From Enterocloster lavalensis (GTDB lineage: Bacteria > Bacillota > Clostridia > Lachnospirales > Lachnospiraceae): a DNA stretch of 25,180 nt. The DNA is taken from positions 1 to 25,180 of the forward strand of contig NZ_CABJCG010000037.1 of the NCBI RefSeq assembly GCF_902364025.1, read 5' to 3'. Positions 8,227-16,174 of the stretch are shown here, one piece after another; within the stretch, counting starts at the first letter, position 1; each line of letters starts with the position of its first letter. The notes beneath the pieces are model-generated. The model did no database searches and was not told the DNA's origin. It saw only the letters and a program-made list of their open reading frames with translations. The translations under genes were made by a program, and so were the position numbers.

Positions 8227-8449
8227 TTGTTAATTTCAATAATATTGAAGGGATTTTTTGTGTAGATTGACGAATACGAGACGATGTGATATGACTTTAT
8301 TTATTTGCATGAGAATCAACTACAACATTGAGCAGAGAGATATTATATTTTAAATCCTTCTTGAACTTTGTATGCGGCTGTGGAACTGCTGGTAGTATTG
8401 CGGCACTCCCCGAAAGACCTGCATTTTCAAAGCCTTTCTCCAAGAACGC

Positions 8450-8493
8450 ATGACATTTTCCCGCCGCTGTGGTAAACTGTTGGTATCTCAACA
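8450..8493 (+). promoter_or_regulatory. tetR promoter with candidate operator
   Basis: -35 ATGACA (8450-8455), a 17-bp spacer and -10 TAAACT (8473-8478) precede the gene. An inverted repeat TGTTG-N6-CAACA (8478-8493) covers the -10 end and the expected start of transcription. This is a typical place for a TetR-family autoregulatory operator. It also shows that the upstream in-frame ATG at 8450 lies in the promoter and is not the start codon. Confidence 0.5.
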
Positions 8494-8509
8494 AAAAGGC
8501 GGTAAGGGT

Positions 8510-9130
8510 ATGTCAAAAAAGGGCTATTCCAAGGAAGAAAGGGAGCAGGTTGGACGGGATTTGCTGGCGGTGGGATTGGAAATGCTGTCCCAGCATGGAC
8601 TGAAAGGCACCACTCTCCAGGACATCCTGCAGGCTGTTGGCATCTCCAAGCCGTTCTTTTACGGAAACTATTATAGCTCCCTGGCCGAGCTGGTGATCCA
8701 CATCATCAACTACGAGATCACGCTTTTGCTCCGGGAAGTACAGCAAAGCGTGGAAAACCAGGATATGAGCTTGGAAGAAATGATCCACCATTTTTTGGAT
8801 ATGGTCACCCATAGCCGCCAGCACCATTTCTTTGTGATGACCCAAGAGGAGGAGATGTGGGTATATAAGCACTTAAGCCCGGAGGAGTTTGAAACTTACC
8901 AGCAGGGACAGGCGCGGTTTTATGAACAGATACTGGCTCTCTGGCAGATCCCCCAAGATAAATGCACCCCCAAGGAGTTGGGCAACCTGATCCTCTCCGT
9001 CATCCTGATCTACAACTCGGCGGCCCGGTCACTCCCGTTCTTCTTCCCGGAGGAATTGGAGCGGACGGCTCAGGCCCAGGCAACCGCCCTTTCCCGGTAT
9101 CTGGCCTCCCTGTCCGACACAGACGAATAA
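8510..9130 (+). CDS. TetR-family transcriptional regulator
   Basis: DNA-binding repressor of 206 aa. The N-terminal helix-turn-helix is clear: GTTLQDILQAVGISKPFFYGNYYSS (about residues 32-56), with the family's hallmark F-Y-x-N/H-F/Y near its end. The C-terminal ligand-binding and dimerisation part is unassigned. The ATG at 8510 follows AAAGGCGGTAAGG. The gene stands alone between its own promoter and a strong terminator, so its targets are not obvious. The divergent lacI locus and the gene cluster downstream are the nearest candidates, but the inverted repeat at its own promoter does not recur at the downstream cluster's promoter. Confidence 0.88.
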   Translation: MSKKGYSKEEREQVGRDLLAVGLEMLSQHGLKGTTLQDILQAVGISKPFFYGNYYSSLAELVIHIINYEITLLLREVQQSVENQDMSLEEMIHHFLDMVTHSRQHHFFVMTQEEEMWVYKHLSPEEFETYQQGQARFYEQILALWQIPQDKCTPKELGNLILSVILIYNSAARSLPFFFPEELERTAQAQATALSRYLASLSDTDE

Positions 9131-9137
9131 CAGCACG

Positions 9138-9168
9138 CGGCGCATCGTCCAAACGGTGCGCCGTTTTT
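9138..9168 (+). terminator. Rho-independent terminator of tetR
   Basis: A 10-bp stem (9138-9147 with 9154-9163, one G-T pair) with a 6-base loop is followed by TTTTT (9164-9168), eight bases after the tetR stop. It separates tetR from the downstream cluster. Confidence 0.9.
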
Positions 9169-9182
9169 CTATGCGCAGGGAC

Positions 9183-9211
9183 TTGCTTTTTTTCAAGTGT
9201 TCAGGTATAAT
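9183..9211 (+). promoter_or_regulatory. Promoter of the five-gene cluster, with long leader
   Basis: -35 TTGCTT (9183-9188), a 17-bp spacer and a consensus -10 TATAAT (9206-9211). The first gene starts about 155 bp further on. The leader can fold partly: ACTT plus CACAC at 9252-9265 can pair with GTGTGAAGT at about 9300-9309 with a bulge. No known riboswitch was recognised. Confidence 0.7.
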
Positions 9212-9374
9212 CTGCTTAAATACTTTCACAATCATAATCGTAATTAAAAATACTTGTGGTCACACTGGCCAGAAGTGGCAGAACCGTTAGCGGGTGTTGG
9301 TGTGAAGTATATTTATGTCTTTGATCAAAAGGCATAAAACCATTCCAAAATATTAGCATGGGAGGAAATTTAGC

Positions 9375-9860
9375 ATGGGACTGTTTGGAAATCTGTTTAA
9401 GGGGCCTCAGGTAGATATGGCAAAAAGTGATGCCAACCGTAAAAAAATGCGTGCTCTGTTCAATCAAGTGGTCGAAAACGGCGACGACTACAAAATCCTT
9501 TATGGTTTCACGGAAGACGTTGGCCGTTTCAATTACGGTATCGTCCACGGCAGCAAAACCAAGATCGGCAATTTGATCGTAGGCTGGAACGAGGCCAGTC
9601 AGACCATTGTCGTAATTCCCACTGTTCCCGATCTGTCGGGCTGCGGTGACGCCACGTTCTATCGGCGGAGCGACATTTTGAAGGCATATCAGAACAAGTT
9701 CCCCACGGACGAATTTATTATTTACCCGAACAGGAAGAGCTATATCGGTATCAGTGTCTGTGAATGGCTGGAGGATGAGAAACTCTATGTCTATGTTTCC
9801 CAAGATGAAGAGGTAAAGGCGTTCACCGATTTCTTCTTGAAACAGTTCCAGAAGAAATAA
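9375..9860 (+). CDS. Hypothetical protein, MGLFG N-terminus, first gene of accessory cluster
   Basis: A 161-aa soluble protein of unknown function with no signal peptide or membrane helix. It opens with MGLFGNLFKG, and the last gene of this cluster opens with the similar MGLFGFDPL. The middle has an alternating beta pattern (GNLIVGW, TIVVIP, EFIIYP, SYIGISV, KLYVYV), and the C-terminus is a Lys/Phe-rich helix, suggesting a small alpha/beta fold. GGAGG lies ten bases before the ATG at 9375. An 11-bp repeat, TTAGCATGGGA, occurs at both 9353-9363 and 9370-9380, so a second out-of-frame ATG (9358) precedes the real start. Location in a cluster with an Imm17-like protein suggests a role near toxin immunity, but this is inference. 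Confidence 0.75.
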   Translation: MGLFGNLFKGPQVDMAKSDANRKKMRALFNQVVENGDDYKILYGFTEDVGRFNYGIVHGSKTKIGNLIVGWNEASQTIVVIPTVPDLSGCGDATFYRRSDILKAYQNKFPTDEFIIYPNRKSYIGISVCEWLEDEKLYVYVSQDEEVKAFTDFFLKQFQKK

Positions 9861-9872
9861 GGGGGTGATTTC

Positions 9873-10070
9873 ATGCCCTGGGGACAGATCGGAGCCGTTC
9901 TGGCCGTTCTGGTAATCGTATTTGCCGCCGGAACCCTGTGGTTTCATTTTGTGGAAGCAATATTAAACCAACTAAAAAAGTGGCTTTTCAAAAATAAAAA
10001 GCCGACAGCGTGGCACACCCTGCCGTCGGAACAGGAACGGGAGGGAAATGAGGATGGTCGATCTCGATAA
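9873..10070 (+). CDS. Small single-pass membrane protein
   Basis: A 65-aa peptide with one hydrophobic helix (about residues 6-30: IGAVLAVLVIVFAAGTLWFHFV) and a basic, Lys-rich tail, so the C-terminus should face the cytoplasm. GGGGGTGA lies six bases before the ATG, a strong binding site. It starts 12 bp after the previous stop, and its 3' end overlaps the next gene by about 17 bp, so it is part of one operon. Function unknown. The size and layout fit an anchor or partner for the following DUF1266 protein. Confidence 0.7.
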   Translation: MPWGQIGAVLAVLVIVFAAGTLWFHFVEAILNQLKKWLFKNKKPTAWHTLPSEQEREGNEDGRSR

Positions 10071-11274
10071 AATCAGAAAACGTGCACAGGCGGCAACGGA
10101 GAAAGCGGCTGAATCGCTTCAAACGTCAATCGAGGAACGCAATCAGTATATTGAGCAGATGCGGGAGAAATTGAAAGTTTCCGCAGAATCTGACGGCGCT
10201 GCACAGGATGGGACCGCTCAATCCGCCGCTGACGCACAACGGCAGGTTGAACTATTAGGGAAAATGTTTAGCCCGGAAATGATACAACAAATAACCGCCA
10301 CCGAGGAAATGATCCAGCAAACGGTAGATCAGAAAGTCGCTGAGGCTACCGCTCTTGGGGTTGATCGCCTTATGGGGCAGATGTTTGGCGAAGATATGGG
10401 GATTATTTCTGCCGCCCTGGAAACGCTGGCCATGGAAGACGAAGAGGAGGCATCGGAAGAACGAGAACTTGATCTCGCACTGGAACAGGAACTCTATGCG
10501 CTTTTGGATCAAAAGTTGGCGCAAATCGAGGCTCTCCCGGAAACTGAACCTGTCACATACCCGAAAAATACGCCTCAATGGAACCATTTTGGAATTTTAC
10601 TTTCAGGTATGATTTCCCGTCTAAATAGCCACGATTTGAACGGCATGGACGTGGAACTGCATACCCCGGTTATGGAACAGCAGATTGTTTCCTTAGTGCG
10701 GCGTTCCTGGGGGATCAACGGCCGCAGCGAATTATTGGATACCATTCGGTATTTAGGCCAGGAGGGCTATGAGCTTCGGTACCGGACTTATTGCGACGCC
10801 GACACCATGGAGCTGCTGCTGGACGAAACCATGGACGAAGAAGAACAGGGGTCCGCTTGCCGTGGATGGCGGTTTGCACAGCACTATAAAGCGCATTATA
10901 GCCCCGGATTTATGACCGGCTGGGATGTCGGGCGGGCGGCTATGCTGGCCCGCTGGGGTTGTTATCTCGGCTGGATCACCGAAGGCGAAGCGGAAGGAAT
11001 TTTATGGGAACTTTCTCAACGTGCTGTGGAACGTCTGCATAGCTGGCGTCAATTTGCAAGCTCTTACTTGTTCGGCGGCCTAATGTGGAAGTTGCTTTGC
11101 GGTGACAGCGCGGTTGAAAGCTATCTGGGTTACCTGACGGATGCCGCCATTGACTTGCTTACCGGAAAACCGGAAGATAACGAGGGACAATGGAAAGAGT
11201 GCCCTTGGCCTGAGGCGCTGGGGGCCTTTGAAAGAAAACGGCCAGAGCGGCACAAATCGGAAGTTTCGAGTTGA
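10054..11274 (+). CDS. DUF1266-domain protein with N-terminal coiled coil
   Basis: A 406-aa cytoplasmic-looking protein. Residues 5-45 form a charged coiled coil. Then come a Gln/Glu-rich helical stretch and an acidic segment (about 127-150). The C-terminal half (about 180-352) matches the DUF1266 pattern: W-G-I-x-x-R-x-E-L-L-D-T-I-R-Y-L near 219, then GWDVGRAAMLARWGCYLGWI, EAEGILWELSQRAVERLHSW and SYLFGGLMWKLL. DUF1266 has no assigned activity. I prefer the ATG at 10054, eight bases after GGGAGGG, over the one at 10048, which is only two bases away. The gene overlaps the preceding small membrane protein and precedes the Imm17-like gene by 33 bp. Confidence 0.8.
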   Translation: MVDLDKIRKRAQAATEKAAESLQTSIEERNQYIEQMREKLKVSAESDGAAQDGTAQSAADAQRQVELLGKMFSPEMIQQITATEEMIQQTVDQKVAEATALGVDRLMGQMFGEDMGIISAALETLAMEDEEEASEERELDLALEQELYALLDQKLAQIEALPETEPVTYPKNTPQWNHFGILLSGMISRLNSHDLNGMDVELHTPVMEQQIVSLVRRSWGINGRSELLDTIRYLGQEGYELRYRTYCDADTMELLLDETMDEEEQGSACRGWRFAQHYKAHYSPGFMTGWDVGRAAMLARWGCYLGWITEGEAEGILWELSQRAVERLHSWRQFASSYLFGGLMWKLLCGDSAVESYLGYLTDAAIDLLTGKPEDNEGQWKECPWPEALGAFERKRPERHKSEVSS

Positions 11275-11307
11275 GTTACATTTGCGCCAGACGGAGAGGG
11301 GAACGCC

Positions 11308-11574
11308 ATGAGCGATTTATACACAAGATTTATGGAATGGGTCATGCCATTCCTGCAAGCAAACTGGCAGCTCTTTCTCATTGCGGTGGGGGCGTTGTTC
11401 CTGCTGGGCGGCATTTTTAATTGGAAATGGACTTGGGATCCCAACGGACATAACCTGTTTGGGTGGAACGCGTTTGTTTACCGGCACTTTGGAGAAAAAG
11501 GCGCCCGGGTCAACACTGGCATTTCAGGCGTAATAATCATTTTATGCGCTGTGGCGATGTGGTCGTTGATGTAA
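11308..11574 (+). CDS. Imm17-like two-helix membrane protein
   Basis: An 88-aa protein with two membrane helices (about residues 20-38 and 71-87) joined by a conserved-looking loop, GGIFNWKWTWDPNGHNLF...YRHFGEKGARVNTGISG. This layout (NWKW, DP-G, FG-KGAR, then a second helix) is what I know of the Imm17 family, predicted immunity proteins against polymorphic toxins. GAGAGGGG precedes the ATG. No toxin gene is visible next to it. The assignment rests on pattern memory and the helix layout only; a generic small membrane protein is the alternative. Confidence 0.65.
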   Translation: MSDLYTRFMEWVMPFLQANWQLFLIAVGALFLLGGIFNWKWTWDPNGHNLFGWNAFVYRHFGEKGARVNTGISGVIIILCAVAMWSLM

Positions 11575-11649
11575 GGAGCCCACCGTTTTGTGCGATAGGT
11601 TTAGGCGTATTGATCCGGTTTACAATCATAAAAAAGGAGTGTTACATTT

Positions 11650-12396
11650 ATGGGATTATTTGGATTTGACCCGTTAAAAGAGGCAGGCGGCTGGGAAGCT
11701 GCTATGACAGAGGAAGAAATTGCCGAGATGGAGAAAAAGGGCTACGATATGTCCTCTGTCCGTGGCAAGCAGGCGGAGATTGCTGCACAGGAGGAGGCTG
11801 ACGGGGCCGCCTTTGCTGAACAGCGCAAAGCCACCGCCGTTCCCACGGATTTAAACAGGCTCACGCCTTACCACTCCACGCCCCGCAGTACGGAAAGCGG
11901 CTTTTTCCGGGACGTGGCCGGAAAAGCGCCTCTATTTGGTAAAGACAAATGGCGTGGGAAATTCGCCAACGCCCCTTTGATTTACGGTGCGGTGGTACAG
12001 GCCAACAGTGCTCTATGGCTCCCCGGTACCGAAGAGTACCTTCCCGCAGTTTTTGTGTTCGCCCTGGACAGCGCCCATATTTATGATGTGGAGTGGCTGA
12101 CGGCCACGGCGGAGGCTGTCAGTGAAATGAAGGTGAACGACACCGTTCCCGCTGACTGCCGGGAGTTCATCGACATCCTTCGGGACGATCAAAGCGAGTT
12201 CTGCTTCCCGTTGGGCGCGTCCCTGGCCGCTGGTGCGGATGCCTGGTGCGTAACCTATAAATTTGACAAACAGACCATTCTTCCCGGAAACCGTTTGCCG
12301 GAGGATGGGATCGTGCCGTTCCTGCTGGAGGCCCAGCCGAAAAAGCAGATGCCCGTTCAACTCTCCCCAATTCCCGGTAAGTATTATTCGGCCTAA
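11650..12396 (+). CDS. Hypothetical protein, MGLFG N-terminus, last gene of accessory cluster
   Basis: A 248-aa protein of unknown function. It starts MGLFGFDPLKEAGGW, echoing the first protein of the cluster, then has an acidic/Ala-rich helical segment (residues 19-60) and a globular part. The globular part contains FFRDVAGKAPLFGKDKWRGKF, LIYGAVVQANSALWLPG, LPAVFVFALD and HIYDVEWLTATAEAV. It shows no signal peptide or membrane helix. GGAG lies ten bases before the ATG. A 75-bp gap separates it from the Imm17-like gene, with no obvious terminator in between. No domain was recognised. A regulatory or immunity-type role is only suggested by position. Confidence 0.72.
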   Translation: MGLFGFDPLKEAGGWEAAMTEEEIAEMEKKGYDMSSVRGKQAEIAAQEEADGAAFAEQRKATAVPTDLNRLTPYHSTPRSTESGFFRDVAGKAPLFGKDKWRGKFANAPLIYGAVVQANSALWLPGTEEYLPAVFVFALDSAHIYDVEWLTATAEAVSEMKVNDTVPADCREFIDILRDDQSEFCFPLGASLAAGADAWCVTYKFDKQTILPGNRLPEDGIVPFLLEAQPKKQMPVQLSPIPGKYYSA

Positions 12397-12773
12397 TATT
12401 TTAAAGGGCGCTCCGGCGTTTCCACCCACGATCTGCCAGAGAACTGCCTCAAAAAGTCGGACAGGGCCAAACCTCCCACCCCCAAAAGCGTCCACCCTGG
12501 CGGCGGCTGGTTGGCGTTCCCTGGCTCACAAGCTCGGAACCCCCGCATAGCTCCTGCGCCTCCTGCTCCAAGGGCTGATTCTCTGGACGGAAAATCCGGG
12601 TCTCTGCCCTATGCGCCAGCCCACCGGGGCGGCGGAGCATGAGGCCACCATGAAAAACAAGCTCCATGCCCCCACCTTTGCCGCAACCGTCAAGATTTTA
12701 TCTCTATCTCATAAACATCTGCCCCACTCCCCCATCTCCCCGGGGCGCATCGCGGGGCGTCCGCCGCCTAAAC
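12397..12773. other. GC-rich region without a clear gene; possible dispersed repeat
   Basis: A 377-bp stretch, much richer in GC than the cluster before it, between convergent genes. Both strands stay open for long stretches. A 72-codon minus frame (12667-12449, starting MELVFHGGLMLRRPGG) has AAAGGTGG before its ATG but a low-complexity Arg/Gly/Pro composition and no recognisable domain. No clean terminator with a T-tract was found for either neighbour. The composition resembles the short GC-rich intergenic repeats that are often annotated as small hypothetical proteins in gut Clostridia; I cannot verify this here. Confidence 0.35.
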
Positions 12774-14759
12774 TCAGAACCACCAGTTCGTCACATTCAG
12801 CGTCATGGTATGGCAGCAGGAGATCATCGCAAACATAATCGTATTGATCAGCGCCCCCAGGTAAATCTTGCCGGTTTTCAAATACAGCCTTCTGGCGATA
12901 ATGGTACACACGGTCTGAACGATAAACAGGCTCCAGGTCTGCATCACGCGGGCGCTGTTTAACGGAACCTTGCCCACCTGGGAGAAGGTGTAATACTGGT
13001 AAATCCACAGGCAGAACAGGCCGATGCTGTTGGCCACGCACATCAAAAGGACGTTGAGCCATTCCTTTCTCCCCTTCACCATACGCCCGATATTCTGGGT
13101 AAAGGCGTTGCTGAAGAAGAACAGTCCGTAAAGGATCATGAACCGGAAGGAAATCAGGAAGGGTTCCTTGGCGGGCCAGCGGATCACGTAGTTTCCAAGC
13201 CGGAATTCAAGGCCGAAGAAGAAGTGGCCGAAGCCCACGATGGCGTAACCCACTCCCACGGAGCAAACCGCCAGGAGTATGGTTTTCCAGATATTCTTCT
13301 TGTCAATCTTCATGTTCCACTGGGACGGCGGCATGAGCTTTGGCCCGTTGGACAGGAAGTAACGCAGGAAGAAAATGCCGACCGTCAAAAGTCCCGCGCT
13401 TGCGGACCACAGCGCCTGCTCCAGCAGCAGACCCTGGGGCCAGATTCTGGTTCCGAACAAACTTCTGGCCGCAAAAGTCTCGCCCTTGTGCCCGCCGATC
13501 CACATAGCCAGCTTCATCATGTATGTAATTGGAATAAACGCGCCGGCCGCCATGAAGCCCCAGTACAGGAACTTGGTAAACGCGGTCTGCGGAGCCTGGG
13601 GCATATACACATCCTCCGGCGACTTCACCAACAGGCTGCTGAAGTAATTGGAGGTCAGCATCAGACAGCAGGAGGAGAACACCGCGCAGAAGAAGCCAAT
13701 CATACCCAGCACCGAAAGGATCATGGAATACTGCCCTGTCATACTACCCGCCGCAATGGGATTCGGAGCCGTAAATGCGTTCTGGAAGAAATCCAGGGAA
13801 TTTCTGGTGGAAGCCGGTGAATAAGGGTTCACCATGTGAATTTCCTTGGGCTGGTAGAGCGCGCGGATGTACTCCTGCTCAGAGCCGTTCACCGTTCCCT
13901 TGTAAATTTTCCCCACCTCCACGGATTCCGTCTCGGCCAGATTGTAGTTGTCCAGCTCGTTGATAAATACCCGTGCATTGTTGGAATTGGGGAAGGTCCA
14001 GGGGCCGCCCGCCTCCGTAGTGTAGTTGTTCTCGTCAAATGCGCCCGCGCTGACGCCGTAGTGCACGTCGTAGGGCAGATGGATCTCGTCTCCGCTCTCC
14101 AGAACGTCGTCCGGATCGTAGTTCAGGTACGGAAGCCAGTTTCCCTTCACCGCCAGCTGCTGGTTGCCCATCAGGAAAACGGCCGCGATCTTGTTGGGTT
14201 TCCCCAGATACTCCTGAATCTTGTAATAAGCGTAGCAGGCGTCCGCCGTCTTGCCGCCCAGTGAATGGCCCTGGATGCCGATCTGGCTCTTGTCCACGAT
14301 GGCCAGATTGTTGTACACGAACTCCACCACATCGGCCATGCCGGAGGTGGGGGCCGTGGTGATATCCTCAAAGCTGCTGCCCGGATTGGCCGTCACCAGG
14401 AAAAATGCATCCATGGGATTTTCCTTCCAGTTGGAGGCGTCCCCGTGGCCGTCACAGTCCATGGTAATGGCCACGAACCCTCTCTTGGCCAGCTCCAGGG
14501 AAATGAAATTCTGGCTCTCGCGCCCGTTGTAGCTTCCATGCAGGGTAATCACACAGGGAGCCGGATTCTCAGGCGTTGCTGTCTTTGGCTGGTAAATGGT
14601 GAGGCCGATGTCGTGCCCCAGGCTGTCCACGATCTTGATATCCTTGGTGATCACGCTGCCAAAATTCGTATCGATCAGCGCTGTTCCAAAAATGGAGATC
14701 AGGCAGACAATAATCGAGATCAGGAGAAATTTCGCATAAAATTTCCGATTCAGTTTCAT
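12774..14759 (-). CDS. Membrane-anchored alpha/beta hydrolase with C-terminal multi-helix domain
   Basis: A 661-aa two-part protein. An N-terminal membrane helix (about 11-30) is followed by an alpha/beta hydrolase domain (about 40-310) with LHGSYNG as oxyanion-hole region and GHSLGG (164-169) carrying nucleophile S166. The second half (about 335-661) contains roughly eight hydrophobic helices and resembles no transporter I know. The catalytic domain should lie outside the membrane if the first helix acts as an anchor. AGGTAGG precedes the ATG. It begins 32 bp after the larA-type gene on the same strand and is probably cotranscribed, so it may release or process an ester or acid for that enzyme; this is inference. 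The exact reaction is unknown. Confidence 0.8.
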   Translation of the reverse strand: MKLNRKFYAKFLLISIIVCLISIFGTALIDTNFGSVITKDIKIVDSLGHDIGLTIYQPKTATPENPAPCVITLHGSYNGRESQNFISLELAKRGFVAITMDCDGHGDASNWKENPMDAFFLVTANPGSSFEDITTAPTSGMADVVEFVYNNLAIVDKSQIGIQGHSLGGKTADACYAYYKIQEYLGKPNKIAAVFLMGNQQLAVKGNWLPYLNYDPDDVLESGDEIHLPYDVHYGVSAGAFDENNYTTEAGGPWTFPNSNNARVFINELDNYNLAETESVEVGKIYKGTVNGSEQEYIRALYQPKEIHMVNPYSPASTRNSLDFFQNAFTAPNPIAAGSMTGQYSMILSVLGMIGFFCAVFSSCCLMLTSNYFSSLLVKSPEDVYMPQAPQTAFTKFLYWGFMAAGAFIPITYMMKLAMWIGGHKGETFAARSLFGTRIWPQGLLLEQALWSASAGLLTVGIFFLRYFLSNGPKLMPPSQWNMKIDKKNIWKTILLAVCSVGVGYAIVGFGHFFFGLEFRLGNYVIRWPAKEPFLISFRFMILYGLFFFSNAFTQNIGRMVKGRKEWLNVLLMCVANSIGLFCLWIYQYYTFSQVGKVPLNSARVMQTWSLFIVQTVCTIIARRLYLKTGKIYLGALINTIMFAMISCCHTMTLNVTNWWF

Positions 14760-14791
14760 CTGAAGTACCTACCTTTTCTTTGTGTGAGATT

Positions 14792-16093
14792 TTATAATTC
14801 CGTTTTCCCTTCCTCCGGCGCGGTCACCATCACGGACACGCCGTCCGGTATCACAGTGACGCTTCCGTCCGGCTTTCCAAGCAGCCGGTCCGCAATCTCA
14901 AGGGCCTCCTCCATGGAGCCGGCCGGTATCATGTGCAAGTCCCGCACCATTTCCTGCGGGGCGGAGGACACGTAAATGACCCTGGCCCGCTTCAACACCC
15001 TGGCAAAAATCTGGGACTGCCACTGGTCCGGTATGGTCTCCTCCGCCGGGGTTGCGAGAAAACGCTCCATCATGCGGTCCACGTCCGGCTCGTCCCGGAA
15101 AGTCTCGTAAAACACCTGCCCCCCGTGCCCGTCCTCCGACTTGGCCGCCATGATGATGACGCCCCCATCGTTGACCGTGGCCTCCGCGGCCGTCATGCCC
15201 TTCACCGCCTGGTAAATGTTCTGGTCCAGCGGATAGCCGCCGTTGGTGGAGACCACGATATCCGCGGGCACCGCCGGCGTGCGGCACCAGTCGTTCAGAA
15301 ATCCCACGCCCTTTTGGTGAGCCAGATCGCAGTCCCCGGCCACCGCGTGAATAATTTCCTTTTTCTGGTTAATCACCACGTTCACAATAAAGGCCAGCCC
15401 CGCCTTTTTGGCCGCGTAGATCATATCCCGGTGAATGGGGTTCCCCTCAATGATTCCGGTCCGCGCGTATGGGCTGTCGATAAATGCGGAGCAATGGTTC
15501 GCCAGCACCGTTTTCCTGGCCGCCACCCCCGGAAGCACGCTCTTGCGCCCGCCCGAGAATCCTGCGAAAAAGTGCGGCTCAATAAAGCCCTCCGCGCACA
15601 GCAGGTCCGCCTCCACTGCCATGCGGTTTAAGATCAGTTCCCCGCCCGACGGCAGGGTTCCCAGAGAAACGAAATCCTCCGAATCCTCGCAGCTGTGAAT
15701 CACGATCTTCTCCCGCTCTGCAATCTCCTCGCCGAACTTCTGGATCAGCTCCTCCCTGGTGGGCGCCCGGTGGCAGCCGGTGGCGATCAGGATCGTGATA
15801 TCCGCCTCAGGATTCCCCTCCCGTATCTCCCGGAGCATGGCCGGGATAATGTATCTGCTCGGAACCGGCCGGGTATGGTCGCTGGCGATAATCACCACAT
15901 TGTGTTTCCCCTCTGCCAACCGGCTCAGCCTCGGAGACCCTTCCGGGTGTTCCAGCGCTCTCCTCACCAGCTCCTCCTCCCCCTGATCGGGGTGGTAGGT
16001 GTGAAGATGGGACTCCAGGACCGCCTTCACCCGGCTCTCAGGAAGCGAGAGGGAAATCGTTCCTCTCCCATAAGGTAAATCAAATCGTTTCAT
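14792..16093 (-). CDS. larA: LarA-family nickel-pincer racemase/epimerase
   Basis: Enzyme of the lactate racemase family, which interconverts stereoisomers of 2-hydroxy acids by hydride transfer to a nickel-pincer nucleotide. All key residues known from Lactobacillus plantarum LarA stand at the same numbers: D72 and R75 (SDHTRP), H108 (GCHR), H174 (EPHF), K184 (GGRKSVLPG, the covalent cofactor site), H200 and K298. The length of 433 aa is normal. AAGGAGG precedes the ATG. The cofactor makers LarB, LarC and LarE are not in the window and must be elsewhere if the enzyme is active. The family includes members acting on other 2-hydroxy acids, so lactate is not certain. The partner gene is the membrane hydrolase downstream. 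Confidence 0.88.
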   Translation of the reverse strand: MKRFDLPYGRGTISLSLPESRVKAVLESHLHTYHPDQGEEELVRRALEHPEGSPRLSRLAEGKHNVVIIASDHTRPVPSRYIIPAMLREIREGNPEADITILIATGCHRAPTREELIQKFGEEIAEREKIVIHSCEDSEDFVSLGTLPSGGELILNRMAVEADLLCAEGFIEPHFFAGFSGGRKSVLPGVAARKTVLANHCSAFIDSPYARTGIIEGNPIHRDMIYAAKKAGLAFIVNVVINQKKEIIHAVAGDCDLAHQKGVGFLNDWCRTPAVPADIVVSTNGGYPLDQNIYQAVKGMTAAEATVNDGGVIIMAAKSEDGHGGQVFYETFRDEPDVDRMMERFLATPAEETIPDQWQSQIFARVLKRARVIYVSSAPQEMVRDLHMIPAGSMEEALEIADRLLGKPDGSVTVIPDGVSVMVTAPEEGKTEL

Positions 16094-16127
16094 ACTCCCT
16101 CCTTAACATTTGTAACTTTTCACAGAA

Positions 16128-16156
16128 ATTTTATCGAATTTTTATAATTCCTTCAA
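16128..16156 (-). promoter_or_regulatory. Promoter of the larA-hydrolase operon
   Basis: On the minus strand -35 TTGAAG (16156-16151), a 17-bp spacer and -10 TAAAAT (16133-16128) lie about 35 bp before the larA ATG. This is a sigma-A promoter; no -24/-12 sigma-54 pair was seen, which fits the regulator next door lacking GAFTGA. Confidence 0.6.
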
Positions 16157-16174
16157 CTTCTGATTCGTTAAATT

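Larger units (their letters stand above)
8148..8509. other. Divergent intergenic region, lacI / tetR
   Basis: About 360 bp, AT-rich in its left half. It holds the lacI promoter and operator, the tetR promoter, and a perfect AT-rich inverted repeat (TTCAATA, A, TATTGAA; 8235-8249) just upstream of the lacI -35, which may bind a further regulator. A 65-codon minus-strand reading frame (8494-8297) spans the tetR promoter and is not supported by a convincing ribosome binding site or known motif, so it is not called as a gene. Confidence 0.5.

Noticed and set aside
8297..8494. 65-codon minus-strand frame in the lacI-tetR gap
   Set aside because: It overlaps the tetR promoter and operator and has no convincing start signal or motif.
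12449..12667. 72-codon minus-strand frame in the GC-rich gap
   Set aside because: A possible AAAGGTGG precedes it, but the low-complexity composition and lack of any domain do not support a gene; it is kept only as part of the gap note.
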